This document shows, one piece after another, positions 8,207 through 18,045 of a stretch of DNA of 46,547 bases. Source of the stretch: an uncultured Dorea sp. Its GTDB lineage: Bacteria > Bacillota > Clostridia > Lachnospirales > Lachnospiraceae. The notes beneath the pieces were generated by a model that was given only the letters and a program-made list of their open reading frames with translations, searched no databases and was not told where the DNA came from. Made by a program: the position numbers and the translations under genes. The DNA lies in the NCBI GenBank assembly GCA_948602995.1, contig CAPEBR010000028.1, forward strand, positions 1-46,547, read 5' to 3'. Numbering within the stretch: the stretch's first letter is position 1; each line of letters begins with the position of its first letter.

Positions 8207-9478
8207 ATGAACAAAAGAGTCGTGAAGTTTCCTGTGAATCTGTTCTGCAGCCTTATGCTGATGAGTTTTATCCCATTCATATATACACTTGTGAGGACAA
8301 ACTTGATTGCAAATATTCCATCAACAGACGGGCTGGGTATTGCGGGCCACATTGAATGGTTTGATCTAATTAACGAGACGATACAGGCATTTCTGATTGT
8401 ACCCTTGTTTGCTTTGTTTAATCAGCGTATGCAGGATTCAGAAAAATTTAAACAGAGAATCTTTCAGTCTTTTTTGGTAGTTAATGCTGTATATATATTA
8501 TTTTCGGTCATAATCTTTATACACTGCAAGTCTATTGTGACAGTTATGGCTTCAGCCAATATTCATGAAGTGACAGGATATCTTGAGTTAGAAACCATTG
8601 GATTTATTATTGGAAATATTGTCTCATTTGTAAATGTGCTGTTCGTTGTTTTGGAAAAACCAGCATACATATATTTAATGGTTATGTTGAAAACAGTTTT
8701 CACGATTATTGGTGATTTGCTGCTGATTCCCAGGTATGGGGTAAATGGGGCTGCATATTCGAATATTGCAGTAAGCTTAGTATGTGTTGTATTATGCCTG
8801 TTTTCCGTATACAGGGAAAATTTGATTGCAGTTTCTTTCAGATTTGACAGGCCATTTGTAAAGAATTACTTATTTACTGGCCTGTTCAGTGGATTTCAGA
8901 TCTTGTTAGATAATATAATCTATTCTGTTATAGTGTGCAAAATGGTTAATGCAGTGGAGGAGCAGGGAAATTATTGGACGGCGAATAATATTATATGGGG
9001 GCTGCTGCTTATTCCGGTTCTGGCATTGGCAGAAATAATTAAGAAGGACTGTAAGGATGAATTGACTCCGACAAAAATAAAATATTATAATGTTGTCATA
9101 ATCATAACATTTCTCGTATGGCTGTGCTTTATTCCATTGTTAAACCCCTTTTTAAAAAGTGTAATGGGAATAGAAAATTTTGAGGCAATTAAACATATAC
9201 TGGTAATCCTGATTCCATTTTACCTTGCATATAATTATACGGTTTTATTTGATAATGTTTTAATTGGTTATGGAAAAACGCATTATTGTTTTGCCATATC
9301 GGTGATTGTAAATCTAATCTATTATCCCGCTATGTACGGTTTGACAGTAAAAGGAGTATTTACGCCGGATATTACTTTCATTTGTATGATGTTTGGGTTT
9401 GGCATGGTAACACATCTGGGCTGCAGCATTATATGCTTTGCGGTATACAAACGAGCAGTCTGGTATAAACCGAATTAA
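8207..9478 (+). CDS. MATE/MOP-superfamily integral membrane protein
   Basis: 423 residues, strongly hydrophobic, about 12 predicted membrane helices (for example FCSLMLMSFIPFIYTLV, FLVVNAVYILFSVIIFIHC, IAVSLVCVVLCLFSVY and VVIIITFLVWLCFIPLL). The motif IGDLLLIPRYGVNGAAYSNI near residue 170 is typical of MATE and polysaccharide-flippase relatives (D-x-L-x-I-P-x-x-G-x-x-G-A-A). Such proteins export drugs or lipid-linked sugars across the cytoplasmic membrane. GAGGGAAG lies upstream of the ATG. It stands alone: divergent from the broken AAA gene and separated from the next gene by 181 bases. Slightly lower GC than its neighbours suggests later acquisition. The substrate is unknown. Confidence 0.75.
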   Translation: MNKRVVKFPVNLFCSLMLMSFIPFIYTLVRTNLIANIPSTDGLGIAGHIEWFDLINETIQAFLIVPLFALFNQRMQDSEKFKQRIFQSFLVVNAVYILFSVIIFIHCKSIVTVMASANIHEVTGYLELETIGFIIGNIVSFVNVLFVVLEKPAYIYLMVMLKTVFTIIGDLLLIPRYGVNGAAYSNIAVSLVCVVLCLFSVYRENLIAVSFRFDRPFVKNYLFTGLFSGFQILLDNIIYSVIVCKMVNAVEEQGNYWTANNIIWGLLLIPVLALAEIIKKDCKDELTPTKIKYYNVVIIITFLVWLCFIPLLNPFLKSVMGIENFEAIKHILVILIPFYLAYNYTVLFDNVLIGYGKTHYCFAISVIVNLIYYPAMYGLTVKGVFTPDITFICMMFGFGMVTHLGCSIICFAVYKRAVWYKPN

Positions 9479-9659
9479 ATAACCTTACGTTTCACTGGTC
9501 CGCTTTTTTCCGATAGCACATGTGTAAAAGCCTCAGCGCAGCTAGGCAATGAATGACGATTTTCTGATACCAAAAGAAAGAATTGTATGCTAAAATAAGA
9601 ATTATCAAATACAGACATATGCAAGAGCTAAGGTGGGCGAAGAAAGGACATATATTGTT

Positions 9660-12221
9660 ATGAAACTACATTTTCTGGGCGGAGCCATGGAGATTGGCGG
9701 AAGCTGTATCTATATAAGAATCGCGGGCAAAGGAATCCTGCTGGACTCGGGAATCCGCCAGTCTGCCACAAAGGATCCGATTCCTGATTTCCGCACCATA
9801 CAGGAGCAGGGCGGACTGGATGCGGTTATCGTAAGCCATGCCCACATGGATCATATCGGCACTCTTCCGATGATCAGCAAGGCATACCCGGACGTGCGGA
9901 TCTATATGACGGCCATGACAGCGGAGCTTACACGGGTGCTTTTATACGACAGCCTGAAGATTATGAATTACAGGGAGGATGAGATTCCCCACTATTCGGA
10001 GCAGGACGTGCTTGCCATGCTGGGGCGTATTCATCCGGTGGGGTATCAGATGCCGTTTCCGGTCTTTGACAGATTTACACTGACCTTTTACCCTGCAGGG
10101 CACATTGCAGGGGCGGCCTGTGTTTACCTTGTCACAGAAGAGGGAAGTTTGTTTTATTCCGGAGATTTTTCCTCCTTTGCCCAGCGGACGATTGAGGGAA
10201 TCCGGATTCCGAAGCTCCGCCCGGACGTTGCCATTGTGGAGACTACCTACGGAAACCGGCTTCACGCCAACCGGATGTCAGAGGAAAAGCGACTGGTTGA
10301 GCTGGTCAGGGAGTGCGCGGCAGAGCAGAAGAAGATTCTCATTCCGGTATTTGCCCTGGGGCGGGCTCAGGAGGTTCTGCTGATTTTGCGCGCTGCGATA
10401 CAGAATCAGGAGATTCCCCAGATGCCTGTCTATGTGGACGGCATGGTCCGGGATATTAATATTATGTATACGCGAAACCCGGTTTACTTAAAAAATGCCC
10501 TTGGGAAGCGGGTTTTAAAGGGAAATGAGCCCTTTTATACAAAGGAGATCCTGCCAGTGGAGCCCATGCAGAAGCGGGATGAGCTTTTGAAGCTGAAGGG
10601 GCCGGCTATCTATCTGTCAAGTTCAGGCATGCTTACCGGAGGACCGAGTGCCCAGTACGCGGCGGCGCTGGCTCCTTTGGAAGATGCATGCATTATCATT
10701 ACCGGCTATCAGGACGAGGAGTCGCCGGGGCGGCAGCTTTTGAATCTCCTTGAGGGGGCAGAGGACAGGAAGCTGACGATTAATGGAAGTACTGTTCCGG
10801 TACGGTGCCGGGTGGAGCAGGTGGGACTCTCAGCCCATGGGGATAAATCCGAGATTACGGCTCTGTTGGAACGGCTTTCCTCCCGCCGTGTATTTCTTGT
10901 GCACGGAAACAGAGACGCGATCCATGAGCTGGGAAATGAGCTTGCCGCAGAGGATTACCGGAGGCAGGTCTATCTGCCAGAATGCGGGCAGGAGTACGAG
11001 GTACTGCTCCATAAAAAGAGAAAGCAGATTGCATTTTACCCGGCATATACCATGCAGATGCGAAGACCCTTTGCCAGGGAGGACGAAAAGCTTCTCTGGG
11101 ATTACTGGCAGGAGCACTATGCCGGAAAAGCATTTTCTATAGCGCAGATTGCCCAGATCTGGTACGGGAATCTTCCGAAGTCAGAGGAGGACGGCGCAGG
11201 AGAAGGAGTTTTTAAGGACATGCAGGAGATTTTCCTGGACAGCGCGTATTTTTCGCCTAATATGCGCCGGTTATTTCTCTTTGAAGCAAATACACCGGAG
11301 GAGGTCAGCCAGGCGCTTGCGCCAAAGGACATTACCGTGCAGGAGCTGGAGCAGAAGATCCGGGAGATCTTTTCAGGGTGTGAATATCGGAAAATCAGCT
11401 ATTACAGGGACAGAAAGGAAGTGCTGCTGCAGTTCGACTACCCGGACAGCGTGAACAGGGAAGAATTTGAAAGAAAAGCAGATGCCTTTCGGGAAGCTAC
11501 AGACTTCGCTGTCCGTATCAGCCCGTCCATGAACCATAATTCGGCGGCGCTGCTTCTTTCGGTTCTGCTAGGAGAGGAGACTGGCAGGATTTCCTATTAT
11601 CAGGATAAAAAATATTATTCCGTTACCATAGACGGCAATCCTGGAAGGGAGAACCTGGAATCAGCGGCGGAAAGGTTCAGAGAGGCCACCGGATGGAGGC
11701 TGGCTGTAAATGGGAGAATTCTGGGGGCTGGCGGGGAGCCTGGGAATCCGGTGACTTCTCTAGAAGTGGCAGGGCAGGAGGACTTTTTTGCTCCGGAAGA
11801 GGCTTCTGCGGAAATGGCAGAGCAGAACCTGGCATTTTCCTGTATTGAGGCTGCCTTTGATGAGCTGCCCCATAAGCCGGACAAGAAAAGCTTAAAGCAG
11901 GATGCACAGGGGAAGTACCTGGAGCTTGCTTTTGTTACACCTGACGTAGGGAGAAGATACCGGGAGACCTTGCAGGTACTGGCCAGTCAGACCGGATGGA
12001 GGATACGTATTGCCGATAAGGTGAATCAGAATGCACTGTTCAAAGCCGCGCAGATGCTGTGTATGAAACATGGGATTGCTCTTGTGAAAAATCCTTCCTA
12101 TCTTCTAGAACAGAAAATGGTGCAGCTCAGGATGAAAGGCGTGGAGGAAGAAGGGAAGCTGCGTGCCATGGAAGAAGAGTTTAAGAGGCAGACGGGATGT
12201 GAGTGTGTTTTTGTGGAGTGA
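9660..12221 (+). CDS. Metallo-beta-lactamase/beta-CASP RNase-like protein with long C-terminal extension
   Basis: 853 residues from ATG 9660 (AAAGGA upstream; the protein opens MKLHFLGGAMEIGGSC, the normal family start). A GTG at 9633 is less likely. Zinc-hydrolase motifs: SHAHMDHIG near residue 58, PAGHIAGA near 145 and YSGDFS near 164. Beta-CASP motifs follow: VETTYGNR, IPVFALGRAQE, YLSSSGMLTGG, GLSAHGDKSE and FLVHGN, up to about residue 415. This is the CPSF73/YSH1-like group (COG1236), metal-dependent RNA endo/exonucleases of the cytoplasm. About 380 more residues follow, acidic and without a motif I recognise, roughly doubling the length of the catalytic core. The gene converges with the polyol operon, with a palindromic repeat in between. 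Confidence 0.85.
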   Translation: MKLHFLGGAMEIGGSCIYIRIAGKGILLDSGIRQSATKDPIPDFRTIQEQGGLDAVIVSHAHMDHIGTLPMISKAYPDVRIYMTAMTAELTRVLLYDSLKIMNYREDEIPHYSEQDVLAMLGRIHPVGYQMPFPVFDRFTLTFYPAGHIAGAACVYLVTEEGSLFYSGDFSSFAQRTIEGIRIPKLRPDVAIVETTYGNRLHANRMSEEKRLVELVRECAAEQKKILIPVFALGRAQEVLLILRAAIQNQEIPQMPVYVDGMVRDINIMYTRNPVYLKNALGKRVLKGNEPFYTKEILPVEPMQKRDELLKLKGPAIYLSSSGMLTGGPSAQYAAALAPLEDACIIITGYQDEESPGRQLLNLLEGAEDRKLTINGSTVPVRCRVEQVGLSAHGDKSEITALLERLSSRRVFLVHGNRDAIHELGNELAAEDYRRQVYLPECGQEYEVLLHKKRKQIAFYPAYTMQMRRPFAREDEKLLWDYWQEHYAGKAFSIAQIAQIWYGNLPKSEEDGAGEGVFKDMQEIFLDSAYFSPNMRRLFLFEANTPEEVSQALAPKDITVQELEQKIREIFSGCEYRKISYYRDRKEVLLQFDYPDSVNREEFERKADAFREATDFAVRISPSMNHNSAALLLSVLLGEETGRISYYQDKKYYSVTIDGNPGRENLESAAERFREATGWRLAVNGRILGAGGEPGNPVTSLEVAGQEDFFAPEEASAEMAEQNLAFSCIEAAFDELPHKPDKKSLKQDAQGKYLELAFVTPDVGRRYRETLQVLASQTGWRIRIADKVNQNALFKAAQMLCMKHGIALVKNPSYLLEQKMVQLRMKGVEEEGKLRAMEEEFKRQTGCECVFVE

Positions 12222-12233
12222 TTGAGTGCAATT

Positions 12234-12267
12234 GGGGACGGGGCATTTTTAAAAATGCCCCGTCCCC
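12234..12267. repeat. Palindromic repeat, copy 4 (34 bp perfect)
   Basis: Half-site GGGGACGGGGCATTTTT, dyad between 12250 and 12251. It is located between convergent genes: 13 bases after the stop of the nuclease gene, and two bases from the last base of the minus-strand mannitol-dehydrogenase-family gene. Confidence 0.95.
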
Positions 12268-12268
12268 T

Positions 12269-13885
12269 TTATACTTGCGCAAGATATTTCTGAACCGTTG
12301 CTCTCACTGCCCCGGGTCCTGCAATTTCTTCCCTGAAAATCTCTTCGATCAATGTTCCGATTCCGGCTTTATAAAGATTGATAAAAAATACATTTTCATT
12401 GGAAAGGATCCATTTTAACTGGTCTGTGAGGCTTGAAGGCTCTCCAATCACAATGGTGGAAAGCTTCTTCTGCATTTCTTCTGCCATTGGATCCGGAGCC
12501 AGTTCATAGGAGCTGCCGTTATCATCCACGCCAAGCAGATAACGGAGCCATCCGGCAATTGCCAGTGGAATACCTGTTAATTTCCCTGCGTCCCCATATT
12601 TTTCCACATAAGATTTTATGGTAACTCCGAAACGCACACCCAGTCCCTGGGATGAGTCAGTGCAGAGGCGCAGGCAGGTATCGCCGAGATAAGGATTCGG
12701 GAATCTTTCCTTTATACACTCATCCAGAAATGCCTTTGGAGAGATAATTCCAGGATCAGGAACCACCTCCATGCCCTCCCCATAGCCTACGGTTTCTGCC
12801 AGCTTCAGCATATCTGAATCCTTCATCTCATCAGAAAATAAATCATAGCCCAGCAGACATCCATAGGGGCCGAGAGCCGTATGGATGGGATTCAGGCACA
12901 CGGTCACCTTCATTCTTTCAGACTTGTTCACCGTATCCCGGTCCGTCATATAGACCCCTGCCTTTTCAAGAGGCGGGCGGCCATTTGGGAAATTGTCCTC
13001 TATCACCAGATACTGGGGAGCCTCGGCATTGACAAAGGGAGCAATATACGTCCTTTTTGAGGTTGTCACAGGCTGCATATTCTTTATTCCTGCCGCCTCA
13101 AGATCTTCTGCAATTTTTTCCGCCGGCCTTGGGGTAATCTTGTCGATCATAGTCCATGGGAATGAGATTCTCGTCTCATCATTTATATAGGATATGAAGC
13201 CATCATCTGCAAATCCCTGTTTCCTCCACTCATCTGCCATCATGAGAACAGATTCTCTTAGCCTTTCCCCGTTCTGGGAACAATTATCCATAGATACCAG
13301 GGCAAGAGGCGCTCCTTTGTTCTTATAACGTTCTAAAAGCATTGCGGTCACAACGGCCATAGCGCAGGACGCTTTTTCAGGGCCGTTTTTAATATCTTTC
13401 TCCACAAAAGGGAAAAATGTATCATCTGCATTTTTCAGGGCATACCCTTTTTCTGTAATGGTAAAGGAAACCATCTGAAGGCTTTCTGCACGAAAGATTT
13501 CTTTTAATCTCTCCCATGCCGGCGTGTCCTCATGCTGCGCTTTCAAGGCTTCTGTAAGTGAACCAAGCACCTTCCTGTCCTGTTTTCCGTCCCCATGAAG
13601 AATCACACTTAAAACCAGATTATCATATGGAGTATAAATCTGATCTACCACGTCTGTGTCAAATGTTTCCACACAGGTGATTCCTCTGTCCATTTCTTGC
13701 TGTTCCAGCAGAATGTCTGCGATTCCGCCCAGAAAAATGCGAAAGATATTGCCAATTCCAAAATGTACCCATCCGGGCGCTTTCTTTGTTTTCTGCACAA
13801 CAGATTTTATATCATAATCTGGAAGCATGATGCCTGCTTTTTCCCATTGCTCTTTTTTTTCTATACCACTCCATGTCAGTTCCAT
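12269..13885 (-). CDS. Long-chain mannitol-dehydrogenase-family oxidoreductase (fructuronate reductase/polyol dehydrogenase type)
   Basis: 538 residues. The N-terminal nucleotide site is WVHFGIGNIFRIFLGG near residue 40, followed by the family's domain with the catalytic Lys motif K-x5-N-x2-H (KVTVCLNPIH, about residues 325-334) and IHTALGPYGCLLGY. Members oxidise mannitol, arabinitol or altritol, or reduce fructuronate and tagaturonate, with NAD(P). AAGGAG upstream of the ATG. It is the last gene of the seven-gene operon that starts at 20470, 27 bases after the permease. In this context (Rbs-type transporter, FGGY kinase, SDR dehydrogenase) a polyol such as arabinitol or mannitol is the likelier substrate than a uronate, since no uronate isomerase or dehydratase is present. 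The stop codon sits beside palindromic repeat copy 4. Confidence 0.85.
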   Translation of the reverse strand: MELTWSGIEKKEQWEKAGIMLPDYDIKSVVQKTKKAPGWVHFGIGNIFRIFLGGIADILLEQQEMDRGITCVETFDTDVVDQIYTPYDNLVLSVILHGDGKQDRKVLGSLTEALKAQHEDTPAWERLKEIFRAESLQMVSFTITEKGYALKNADDTFFPFVEKDIKNGPEKASCAMAVVTAMLLERYKNKGAPLALVSMDNCSQNGERLRESVLMMADEWRKQGFADDGFISYINDETRISFPWTMIDKITPRPAEKIAEDLEAAGIKNMQPVTTSKRTYIAPFVNAEAPQYLVIEDNFPNGRPPLEKAGVYMTDRDTVNKSERMKVTVCLNPIHTALGPYGCLLGYDLFSDEMKDSDMLKLAETVGYGEGMEVVPDPGIISPKAFLDECIKERFPNPYLGDTCLRLCTDSSQGLGVRFGVTIKSYVEKYGDAGKLTGIPLAIAGWLRYLLGVDDNGSSYELAPDPMAEEMQKKLSTIVIGEPSSLTDQLKWILSNENVFFINLYKAGIGTLIEEIFREEIAGPGAVRATVQKYLAQV

Positions 13886-13912
13886 TATTTCGTCTCCTTG
13901 TATCCGTTAAAA

Positions 13913-14863
13913 CTAGTTTGCCCGTTTTTTCTTCTGATAGCAGTCAAATCCTACGGCAAGCACAAGCACGATTCCAAGCACGATATCCTGAATCCATGTA
14001 TTAAGGTTCATTAATACCATGCCGTTCTGCAGCGCGCCGATAATAAATGTTCCGGCCACCACTCCGGAGATTTTTCCGTATCCGCCGGATACGGATACAC
14101 CGCCCAGTACTACGCAGGTAATAACTTTAAACTCATATCCCAGTCCCGCGTTACCCATGCCGGAGTTAGTACGTGACAGGAGCACCAGTCCTGCAAGACC
14201 TGCGAAGAAGCCCGATAGTGCAAATACCAGGTATTTTACTCTTCCTGTACGGATACCGGAAAGCCTTGCCGCTTCAATGTTACCCCCTACGGCATAGAAA
14301 TAGCGTCCAAAATAGGTTTTATCCAGAATAAACGCTCCCAGTGCAAAGCATAAAACCATGATAATAACCGGAACAGGTACCGGTCCGATCTTGCCCTGTC
14401 CGAATACCTTAAAAGTTTCTGTAAATGCATTGATGGGCTGCCCGTTGCAGAGAATCAGGGCGATGCCTGAAAATGCGGTCTGCGTGGCAAATGTAGCAAT
14501 CAGGGCAGGGATGCCAATCGTGGATACCATAAAGCCGTTTAAAAGGCCAATAGCCGTAGATGCTGCCAGGGCAATGATAATAGCAAGCCCCATAGGCACT
14601 CCCATATGTACCATCAGATAAGCACACATTACATTTACAAATGTTATGATGGAACCTGTTGACAAGTCAATATCGCCTAAGAGAATTACGAATGTCATGC
14701 CAACGGAAGCAATCCCCCATACAGCTACCTGTCTTAACATGATTAACAGGTTGGCAGGATAAATAAATCTTGGATTTGCAATTGTAAATGCTAAAACAAG
14801 AACGATAACAACCACCCAGATAGCCTGGCTTTTAATAAGATTTATAACTTTATTTTCTTTCAT
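13913..14863 (-). CDS. Rbs-type sugar ABC transporter permease
   Basis: 316 residues from the ATG at 14863, preceded by AGGAGGAG; an upstream ATG at 14902 would overlap the ATPase gene and is rejected. Eight to ten hydrophobic helices. Signature sequences of the BPD_transp_2 family: WGIASVGMTFVILLGDIDLS near residue 50, STIGIPALIATFATQTAFSG, and NIEAARLSGIRTGRVKYLVF near residue 215 (the EAA-like loop contacting the ATPase). It forms the membrane channel for the sugar or polyol bound by the neighbouring lipoprotein, probably as a homodimer. It lies 13 bases after the ATPase gene in the operon. Confidence 0.93.
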   Translation of the reverse strand: MKENKVINLIKSQAIWVVVIVLVLAFTIANPRFIYPANLLIMLRQVAVWGIASVGMTFVILLGDIDLSTGSIITFVNVMCAYLMVHMGVPMGLAIIIALAASTAIGLLNGFMVSTIGIPALIATFATQTAFSGIALILCNGQPINAFTETFKVFGQGKIGPVPVPVIIMVLCFALGAFILDKTYFGRYFYAVGGNIEAARLSGIRTGRVKYLVFALSGFFAGLAGLVLLSRTNSGMGNAGLGYEFKVITCVVLGGVSVSGGYGKISGVVAGTFIIGALQNGMVLMNLNTWIQDIVLGIVLVLAVGFDCYQKKKRAN

Positions 14864-14876
14864 TTTTCCACTCCTC

Positions 14877-16379
14877 CTACTCTTTTGCCGCTGCGGATGC
14901 ATATGTCATAATGGTTTCCTGGCTGAATTCTTCCTTTGACAATTCCCCTGTCATTTCTCCTTCTGCCAGTACAAGAATCCTGTCAGACATACCCATCAGT
15001 TCTTCCATCTCAGAAGAAATCATAAGGATTGACTTTCCTTCCTTTTCTACCAGATCATTCATTAATTTGTATATTTCATACTTTGCGCCTATATCGATCC
15101 CTCTGGTGGGCTCGTCAAAGATAATAAGCTCCGACTGGGCCGCCATCCATCTTCCAAGGATAACCTTCTGCTGGTTTCCGCCGCTTAGATTCCGGATCAG
15201 CTGGTGCAGGCTTGGCGTCTTGATCGCCATGTTTTCCCGGTATTTCACAGCCGTGCTCATCTCCAGCTTTTCGTCAATGACGCTGAAATGGGAATCCCTC
15301 TCATAAATGGGCATATTAATATTATTCTTAATGGATATGCCGAGCATGGCTCCATGGCGCTTCCTGTCCTCTGGAACCAGTGCAATGCCAAGGTCAATGG
15401 CTTCTCTGGGACTCTGAGGATTAATTTCCTTTCCCTTATAGATCATCTGGCCGGACTTCTTGGGCACAGCCCCAAAAATCATCTCCGCAAGTTCCGTCCG
15501 CCCGGCGCCTACAAGTCCGCCAAGACCCAGAATCTCTCCCTTATGAAGCTTTAAGTTGATATTCTTGTCTCCGTTTCCCGTCAGGTTTTTCAGTTCCAGT
15601 ACCACCTCATTCTTATTGATACAATTGCCTCTGGGCGGATAAGTCTCAGTGAGTTCGCGGCCTACCATCAGCTGAATCAGCTCTTCAACCTGGCTGTCCT
15701 TCGTAATCAGTGTCGTTACATATTCCCCGTCACGGATAACAACGATCCGGTCTGAAAGCCTGTAGATCTCTTCTAGCCGGTGAGAGATGTAGATGATGGA
15801 AACTCCCTGCTTCCTTAGAAGTTCCACAACGCCGAACATGCTCTCTACCTCCGCGCTGGTCAGGGGTGCGGAAGGCTCATCCATGATCAATATTCTGGCA
15901 TTCTGCTGAATTGCCTTTGCAATCTCTACCATCTGCTGGTAGCCAACGGTCAGATCCTTCATTAAGGTCTTTGGATCAATCTTGATGTGTAACTGCTCAA
16001 AAGCCTTTGCCGCCTGTTCTTCCATGGCTTTTTTATCAATCAGGATCCCTTTTCTGATGGGATGCCCCAGGAACAGGTTTTCAGCCGCTGATAATTCCTT
16101 TACATTATTAAACTCCTGATAAATAATCGCGATCCCATTCTCTGACGCAAGCTGAGGCGTCATACTGTCAAATTCTTTTCCATTTACAATGATCTTTCCG
16201 GAGGTGGGGATCACTGCTCCGGAACAGCACTTAATTAATGTGGATTTTCCAGCGCCGTTTTCTCCGATCAGCGCAAGGACCTCGCCTGCCTTTAATTCCA
16301 GCGTAACATCTTTAAGCGCAACTACACCTGGGTATTCTTTTCTTATATGCTGTAATTGTAATACATATTCTTCACTCAT
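14877..16379 (-). CDS. Rbs-type sugar ABC transporter ATPase with two ABC domains
   Basis: 500 residues with two nucleotide-binding domains, as in RbsA/MglA. First domain: Walker A GENGAGKSTLIKCCSG (residues ~38-53), Q-loop IIYQEFNNV and Walker B ILIMDEPSAPLTS with YISHRLEE. Second domain: GLGGLVGAGRTELAEMIFG (a divergent Walker A normal for this family), LVPEDRKRHG, signature LSGGNQQKVILGRWM and Walker B LIIFDEPTRGIDIGAKYEIY. It powers import together with the permease downstream and the binding protein upstream (8-base gap). Cytoplasmic face of the membrane. The ribosome binding site is weak, so translation is probably coupled. Confidence 0.95.
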   Translation of the reverse strand: MSEEYVLQLQHIRKEYPGVVALKDVTLELKAGEVLALIGENGAGKSTLIKCCSGAVIPTSGKIIVNGKEFDSMTPQLASENGIAIIYQEFNNVKELSAAENLFLGHPIRKGILIDKKAMEEQAAKAFEQLHIKIDPKTLMKDLTVGYQQMVEIAKAIQQNARILIMDEPSAPLTSAEVESMFGVVELLRKQGVSIIYISHRLEEIYRLSDRIVVIRDGEYVTTLITKDSQVEELIQLMVGRELTETYPPRGNCINKNEVVLELKNLTGNGDKNINLKLHKGEILGLGGLVGAGRTELAEMIFGAVPKKSGQMIYKGKEINPQSPREAIDLGIALVPEDRKRHGAMLGISIKNNINMPIYERDSHFSVIDEKLEMSTAVKYRENMAIKTPSLHQLIRNLSGGNQQKVILGRWMAAQSELIIFDEPTRGIDIGAKYEIYKLMNDLVEKEGKSILMISSEMEELMGMSDRILVLAEGEMTGELSKEEFSQETIMTYASAAAKE

Positions 16380-16387
16380 ATCGGCTC

Positions 16388-17374
16388 TTACATCCCTTCT
16401 AAAATTTCATCTATATTGTCAAGGGTGATGGGTCCAATCTCACGTGTGACATTCCTGTCTGACGAAAAATCTTCCCCTGACAAAATCCTTTCGAACATTT
16501 TCACGCAGGCTTTTGCCGTATCCAGGTTGGAACCTTCAAATCCTACAATCGCCCGCACTGCCTCGCCCTCAGCCTTCAGGGAGTCTAACTGCTGCTGTGT
16601 CACGTCAGTGGTGATAATGCCATAGTTCTCCGGGATATTTCCTCTTCCGAATTCCGCCAGAAGCGCTTCGTTAGATCCAATCATAGCTCCTGCGCAGACC
16701 CCTACAAACACATTTGCATCCGGGTGTGCCGACATGACAGATTCCACATTGGTCTGTGCCTCCGGAGCCTCCAGTCCGTCCACCTCCGCAATGATCTCAT
16801 AATTGTCCTCGCAGCTTGCCTTAAGGCCGTCTTTAATACCGTCTGCCCTGTCCTTTAATACCTTTGTGGAAGGATATCCGATGACCGTAACCTGGGCCTT
16901 ATCCTCTGGGGTGAAGTGCTCATTGATAAATCCTGCCGCTGTTTTTCCAATTTCCTCTCCCAGTACTCTGTTATCCAGAACCCAGTTGGCTGTTGTGTTT
17001 TCCATGGGGTCATCCCAGCACATCACCTTAATTCCCCTCTCCATGGCTTCTTTGCAGACTCCTTCAACAGCTACCGCATCAGAAGCATGGACCATAATCA
17101 GGTCGCATCCTGATATGATGAAATTTTCAATCTGGCTGATCTGGGTGCCGGAGTTATCCTTGCAGTCAACGATCGTATAATCCCACCCTTTTTCATCAAG
17201 CAGTCCTCCAAGTTTCCCCATAACGCCTGCCCAGTAGGCATTGGACAGATTTTGAATCGTGATCCCCACCTTATGGGAATCCTCTCCGTCAGAGTGTTTG
17301 CTGGCATCACACCCGGCCAGCATAGCAGCGACCAGCATGATGCTTAAAATCACTGCTAACATCCTTTTCTTCAT
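16388..17374 (-). CDS. Rbs-type sugar-binding lipoprotein
   Basis: 328 residues. Lipoprotein signal peptide MKKRMLAVILSIMLVAAMLAGC with the lipidated Cys at position 22, then a periplasmic-binding-protein type 1 fold (KVGITIQNLSNAYWAGVMG, DLIMVHASDAVAVEGVC, VMCWDD, VTVIGYPS, NVFVGVCAGAMIGSNEAL). The protein captures the substrate outside the cell and hands it to the permease. AAGGAGG upstream of the ATG is the best ribosome binding site in the operon, as expected for the most abundant component. Substrate not determined from sequence; related proteins bind pentoses, hexoses and polyols. Confidence 0.93.
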   Translation of the reverse strand: MKKRMLAVILSIMLVAAMLAGCDASKHSDGEDSHKVGITIQNLSNAYWAGVMGKLGGLLDEKGWDYTIVDCKDNSGTQISQIENFIISGCDLIMVHASDAVAVEGVCKEAMERGIKVMCWDDPMENTTANWVLDNRVLGEEIGKTAAGFINEHFTPEDKAQVTVIGYPSTKVLKDRADGIKDGLKASCEDNYEIIAEVDGLEAPEAQTNVESVMSAHPDANVFVGVCAGAMIGSNEALLAEFGRGNIPENYGIITTDVTQQQLDSLKAEGEAVRAIVGFEGSNLDTAKACVKMFERILSGEDFSSDRNVTREIGPITLDNIDEILEGM

Positions 17375-17389
17375 TAGATTTTCCTCCTT

Positions 17390-18040
17390 TTATATCATAT
17401 TTTTTATTTCTTTCTGTACATCCTTTAAATTCCGGCATATTCTGTAACAGCAGGATAGGATCCCGTCCTCCGGTTCAATCAGATCCGGTATCATGATTGT
17501 GACGCATCCTGCAGCATACCCTGACCTTACTCCGTTTTCACTATCTTCAAATGCAAAACATTCTTCCGCCCGGCAGCCAATTTTTTCAGCGGCATACAGA
17601 TAGATGTCCGGCGCCGGTTTTCCGTTTTTTACTTCCTGTCCACTGACGATTTCAATAAAATAATCCCGGATTCCGGACATCCGCAGATTCTGCTCGATCT
17701 GCTGCCGGCCAGTACTGCTGGCAACCGCTGTCCGCACACCCTTTTCTTTTAAAAACCGCAGGATATCAGACACGCCTTCTTTGACCGGAATACTCTCGGA
17801 AAGTCTGTTTCTCATCCGGCTCATACACGCTTCTATAATAGGCAGCCCGTCAGAAACCTGATAGTGCTTTTCAACCACCTGAAGCATCTTTCTCCCACTT
17901 GTTCCGGAGATCTCTCTGACGAATCCACTGCCAGGAGTTATCTGTCGTTCCTTTGCTATCTCCTGCCATATCTCCTGATAGAGCCGCTCTGTATCAAAAA
18001 GAACTCCGTCCATATCAAAAATAGCACCCTTACACTTCAT
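17390..18040 (-). CDS. HAD-superfamily sugar phosphatase/beta-phosphoglucomutase-like
   Basis: 216 residues, subfamily IA. Motif I DMDGVLFDTE (nucleophile D9, general acid D11), motif II VASSTGRQ near residue 112, motif III Lys in GKPAPDIYLYAAEKIG and motif IV CFAFEDSENGVRSGYAAG. The alpha-helical cap sits between motifs I and II. Such enzymes dephosphorylate sugar phosphates or isomerise beta-glucose 1-phosphate. It begins five bases after the kinase gene stop and ends just before the binding protein, so it is a full operon member. A likely role is removing a dead-end or inhibitory phosphate ester made by the kinase, but this is inferred. Confidence 0.88.
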   Translation of the reverse strand: MKCKGAIFDMDGVLFDTERLYQEIWQEIAKERQITPGSGFVREISGTSGRKMLQVVEKHYQVSDGLPIIEACMSRMRNRLSESIPVKEGVSDILRFLKEKGVRTAVASSTGRQQIEQNLRMSGIRDYFIEIVSGQEVKNGKPAPDIYLYAAEKIGCRAEECFAFEDSENGVRSGYAAGCVTIMIPDLIEPEDGILSCCYRICRNLKDVQKEIKNMI

Positions 18041-18045
18041 GGCAT

